From DATKYQ01 sp035528415 (GTDB lineage Bacteria; Myxococcota; B64-G9): a DNA stretch of 64,000 nt. The notes beneath the pieces are model-generated. The model did no database searches, was not told the origin of the DNA, and saw only the letters and a program-made list of their open reading frames with translations. The first letter of the stretch is position 1. Each line of letters opens with the position of its first letter. Positions 62,101 through 64,000 of the stretch are shown here, piece after piece. The DNA lies in the NCBI GenBank assembly GCA_035528415.1, contig DATKYQ010000002.1, forward strand, positions 62,001-126,000, given 5' to 3'. The position numbers and the translations under genes were made by a program.

Positions 62101-64000
62101 GAAGGCCGGCGACTGGAGGCACCTGATCGCCGTCTGGGAAAGCATACACGGCGCCAGCCAGGAAGCGGCCGAGAAGAAAGCCGCCCTTACTCGAATGGCC
62201 GATATCTACGAAAAACAAATGGGCCAGAAGGAACTCGCCTTCGCAACTCTGGGACGGGCCTTCCAGGCGGATCCCCAGGATGAAAACGTTCGCCTTTCTC
62301 TGGAGAGGCTGGCATTGGAGACCGACAGCTTCGAGATGCTGGCACCCATCTTCGAGCAGGGTCTCGATACCTTGGATGATCAGGTGGTCTTGTTGACGCT
62401 TCACAGGCGCTTGGCCGGCCTGTATGCGGAACGCCTGGGTGACAAGCAAGAGGCACTTTTGCACTTGCACGCGGTTGTCAAGCTGGATCCCTCAGACAGC
62501 GGCAGCCTGATGGCGCTGGAGAACTTCTACCGGCAACAGGAGAACTACGACCGGCTGGTCGACATTCTACACAAGCGGGCCAAGTTGAGTGAGAATGCCG
62601 AGGAAGTCTCAGCCCTGCTCTATGAGATCGCCTCCATTCACGAGGAGAAACTCGGCGATCTGGGCGGCGCTATCCAGGCCTATCGGGAGGTCATCGAGAG
62701 ACAGCCGGACGACATCAATGCCCTGCGCATGCTGGATAAACTGTGCGTCGATCAGGGTCGCACCCAGGACCTGGCCGATGTGCTCTTTGCCGAGGTCAAT
62801 CTGCTCGATAAGCTCGGTGAACGCTCCGATGCCCTCGACGCCAGGTTCCGGTTGGCGCATCTTTACGAGCTGGAATTCGACGATATGGATCGGGCGGCGA
62901 CCTTGTACCGGGATATCCTGCAGACGGATCCATCCCATGCCACGACTGTCGCCTACCTGGAAGGTCTGCTCTCCGAGGGACGCTCGTTCGAGGGCGCCGC
63001 GGATCTTCTGGAAACCGTCTATGAGCAAACGGGAGAGTGGAAGAAGTACATCGATATTCTCGAGACACAGGTGCGCCAGTCTCGGGTAATGGCGCGCAGG
63101 CTGACTTTGTTGGCCAAGATTGCCGAGATCCAGGAACAGCGCCTGGGCCTGCAAACACTGGCCTTCAATACCTATGTACGCATGTTCCACGAAGACCTGA
63201 CCAACGCCGATGTTCGCGACAAGCTCGAAAAGATTGCCGTCGAGGACGACAACCTCGAGGCCCTGGCCGCCGTTTACGAAGAGGAGCTGGATAACGTCGA
63301 AGAGCCGGCGGTGGGGGCCGCCATCGCTCTCAAGGTAGCCCAGATCCAGGAGGGAGAGCTCGACGACGAGGACGAGGCGCTGCGCTTCTATCGCACGGCC
63401 CTGCGTTTTGACGGCCGCAACTTGGACGCTTTGCGGGCACTCGACCGGCTATTTGAAAAACGCGAGCAGTATGAGGATCTGGCCGGCATCCTGTCAAAGG
63501 AGATCGAGCACATCGAAGACCAGGATCAGCTCGCCGATCTCTTGTTCCGCCTCGGCAAGATCCAATACGAGAAACTGGATCAGACCGCCAAGTCGGTCGG
63601 CTATTTCAGGCAAGTTCTCGACATGCAGCCGGAGCACGTTGAGAGCATGAAGTTGCTCGAGCGGGTTTTCGCAGAGCTAGGCGATCACGAATCGCTGTAT
63701 GGCGTGTTGCGTGCCCGCCTCGAACACACCAGCAATCGTTCGGAGAGAGTGGAGCTGGTCGCCAGGATCGGCGACCTGGCGTCCGGCCAACTCGATCGGC
63801 CGGACGAGGCCATCGAGCTGTGGAAGCAGGTTTCCCAGGACGACGAATGTGCCGACGATGCCTATGAGGCTCTCGATAGGCTCTACGAGCGGACTGAACG
63901 CTGGGCCGAGTTGGCCAGACTGGTCGAAGATCGCATGCAGAAAACAGTCGACCCGGAGAAGGTTGCCGCCCTGTCTGGCCGCCTGGGCTGGGTCAAGGGC
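56108..64000 (+). CDS. Giant TPR-repeat protein (AgmK/GltI-like), 3' end outside the window
   Basis: The frame from ATG 56108 stays open to the last base, giving at least 2631 residues. It is composed of TPR-like units of about 35 residues. A recurring pattern is LYExxxxWxxLxxxLE, then IAxIxExxLxDxxxAIxxYRxVLxxxPxxxxAL. There is no signal peptide, so a cytoplasmic scaffold is expected. In Myxococcus a giant TPR protein (AgmK/GltI) belongs to the gliding locus next to GltH, and here the gene also follows an NfsH/GltH-like gene, split from it by the AbiE pair. The function by analogy is inference; the coding call is firm. Confidence 0.9.
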   Translation, partial: MEEQIRNYQKILKGNPLDAPAFTALEELYKGADKWRELTDLYEDRIRHAGDPEQEKALLGKCALVWHRRIGDVNNALECYSRLQRVDPADRTALEGLADIHAAKNEWRKLSDDLERLAVQTEDSVARADLYMRLGNLYSEQLKRKESALVAWGHALAANPQRVDVMASLRSVYRERGFFKKVWDLLEREKESNQTVPEELGGKYLELGQNLLAEPLFEDVCRDSLQRAKELLADAAPADAAFEELSAAKADWEAQVKKLRVEAVEAPDKNRAVGLYRRIAEIFFLAGGHEEQVEENLDKCALLQPGNVRVLAFMERYYLDKRVPKELLDRLEQTLGRVKDPRTSVFIIERIAFHSIVDLQDRKAAIEAYLKILGIEPGHPAACAALVEYFQEEGRWAEVVKLLRARAERQGDVHEKAEILLRVAVITAEHLKDPEAARFLNEEILRLDPDNAQAATALTNPYEKAEEWNGLVRCLEVQLRHTPAKKDQVKILDKIAAIHLDHRDDSVEAFKVKARSLTLDPGNKKILKSVLQLGEQTGRFQDMAGSLNQVADSGVIKGKGLLGLLGTLESIYETRLNNSSAAIKICQRIIELDPKNMPALDTLERLQASAGGSVELVSIYLRQLDLVRSGEKRKELLYKLTAIYRDRMADYGQAISTLQEIIAIDEQDTTAWGQLAELQEGGGHWEQAAEALEKSLTDSGDLQKVLAVKYHLAGIYEQRLNDTEKALLLCNEILSDDRVDPETAAGTVTILERLQGRGVSPQRIAEILQPYYALAGDWRRHIDMLELRLEGCASSEERVQLLKRIAQVYEEQLQQMELAFSAYGRAFREAPRDEKLRGALVRLAEQTGHLEELAGFLEDAVARSGDEKLADSLNLSLGELYFKRLNRFRPAIDCYKRVMARDGHNADALGALAELYRATGTWDELSSILRTRIELVEEPQEKKALLLDLAQVCEQELHDRPTAIELLQQVHEMVGDDLDVLCRLDSLLEAAGRWPDLANILEKEIPLVSSDQASDLNLRLGRVRAERMEEHEHAVEHYRQVLADRPDDARAIAALESLLGRPDSAPMAAEILLPIYEHRKDWPGMARALEVRAESLQDTADKVATLVSVAGVYDKQLALRDRAFASLRRALVLDSSRQDVLDYLERMAEESGAYDELTAAIEDAVGAQASPEKKLSLLQTLATLYRDRLRRPDLASTSLRRLLEIAPDHISALASLETLYREAKSLKDLAWVLFRQAEIATDPEKKRDILVQVAQIREEQLGDMEGAIEAYRSVFDSHPEDIHAAKQLDRLYQLTNRWEDEAELLPGLASLSKNVLGVIDYNRRLAQICSERLDDPRRAIQIYRHVLEVKPNHPDSVTDIERLLRDERCRLAAAEVLEDVYRAGSDWRKLAAVLEMRLAASADSDQRIKLYSQLEEIYESKIEEKALAFNVASRAFKEQPQDDGVRQDLLRLAQDGGFFEELGGAMLDVADRQVGTDLATELRKQVAEINEKHLGRRAQAIEQWEQLMESHGQDPQILSALERLYREEGDFAALVKVYRAQIELAADLEQKKDLLFRTAACLSEGVEDVEGAIVEYHQILDLDPHDRRALKLLDGLLVAGERWDDLTEILGQELALLPMDAVSDGVDDVRQNLLLRSAELQLTRLENLDLGMAAMSEALRRNLTDPRAVEILERMLPNEKTRNAAAEALEPVYRAQRDFKKLVAIMEVRLAARSEPDERMAMFRELMNIYEVELTQKPLGFMVACRAFRENFADAGIREDLERLAQQTGSFEELAGVYEEVIERAHDSDAGPIIERRLAQLKETYLEDKDEAVSHWRHVLSSDPDDTETLKALERLYRERAAYSELVGVLRHMAALEDNAERKKDLYHEVATLMEERLGLNDGAIEAYREILADDPQDLAVTKLLDRLLQKEGRWEELRDVLTSEIERAGDSEILSLRLRLAGVMRSHLKAPDQAIEIYSEVLRRQPGEPEAVAALTEMFDAGESREAAARLLSIPLEKAGDWRHLIAVWESIHGASQEAAEKKAALTRMADIYEKQMGQKELAFATLGRAFQADPQDENVRLSLERLALETDSFEMLAPIFEQGLDTLDDQVVLLTLHRRLAGLYAERLGDKQEALLHLHAVVKLDPSDSGSLMALENFYRQQENYDRLVDILHKRAKLSENAEEVSALLYEIASIHEEKLGDLGGAIQAYREVIERQPDDINALRMLDKLCVDQGRTQDLADVLFAEVNLLDKLGERSDALDARFRLAHLYELEFDDMDRAATLYRDILQTDPSHATTVAYLEGLLSEGRSFEGAADLLETVYEQTGEWKKYIDILETQVRQSRVMARRLTLLAKIAEIQEQRLGLQTLAFNTYVRMFHEDLTNADVRDKLEKIAVEDDNLEALAAVYEEELDNVEEPAVGAAIALKVAQIQEGELDDEDEALRFYRTALRFDGRNLDALRALDRLFEKREQYEDLAGILSKEIEHIEDQDQLADLLFRLGKIQYEKLDQTAKSVGYFRQVLDMQPEHVESMKLLERVFAELGDHESLYGVLRARLEHTSNRSERVELVARIGDLASGQLDRPDEAIELWKQVSQDDECADDAYEALDRLYERTERWAELARLVEDRMQKTVDPEKVAALSGRLGWVKG

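Overview
The window is a GC-rich bacterial chromosome segment from a Gram-negative bacterium with an outer membrane: BamA end, Skp/OmpH, LpxD, LpxA, many lipoboxes and outer-membrane barrels. Several traits point to Myxococcota or a related former deltaproteobacterial lineage. These are two proteins with MYXO-CTERM-like tails, MopE-type Cys/Asp repeats, Asp/Gly/Ala-rich linkers after lipoboxes, Cys-rich lipoproteins, a GEMM-class c-di-GMP riboswitch, and an eight-gene operon laid out like the Myxococcus Nfs/Glt machinery. No rRNA, tRNA, CRISPR array or insertion sequence was seen. Species cannot be named from the sequence.

Layout. 1-2.9 kb: the envelope cluster bamA-skp-lpxD-lpxA, without fabZ or lpxB. 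2.9-8 kb: a small lipoprotein with a stand-alone Lrp-type sensor domain, a lipoprotein parvulin isomerase, and two secreted multidomain proteins. 8-16.1 kb: a leftward operon, from a near-consensus promoter, of one small exported protein and two giant TPR/DUF3857/transglutaminase-like proteins, one of which has lost its catalytic Cys. 16.2-22.6 kb: a phospholipase-D-like lipoprotein fused to a starch-binding-like module, a barrel-like protein, a PKD lipoprotein, thymidine kinase, hypoxanthine phosphoribosyltransferase and a membrane-anchored protein. 22.6-24.6 kb: carbamate kinase translationally coupled to a knotted acetylornithine-carbamoyltransferase-like enzyme. 24.7-30.4 kb: TPR, Cys-rich and beta-propeller surface lipoproteins and small unknown proteins.

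30.4-35.3 kb holds a 1523-residue secreted metzincin protease. Its leader carries, in order, a promoter with an 11-nt poly-C run in its -35/-10 spacer, a c-di-GMP-I riboswitch and an intrinsic terminator, so the gene may be both phase-variable and second-messenger controlled. 35.3-41.4 kb: a SpoIID-type protein with a MYXO-CTERM-like tail, an AsmA/YdbH-like protein, a convergent DUF1318 (YdbL-like) lipoprotein and a Cys-rich lipoprotein.

41.5-53.8 kb is the Nfs/Glt-type operon: two paralogous barrels, two periplasmic TPR proteins, a TPR lipoprotein, a short periplasmic protein, an FHA-TM-TonB-like inner-membrane protein and a final barrel. In Myxococcus such complexes couple an inner-membrane motor to envelope or surface cargo (gliding, or spore-coat polymer export). 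53.8-55.9 kb holds a GNAT remnant and an AbiEi/AbiEii toxin-antitoxin pair with its own dyad operator. From 56.1 kb to the right edge runs one giant open reading frame of TPR-like repeats (at least 2631 codons), of the AgmK/GltI type, with its own good promoter.
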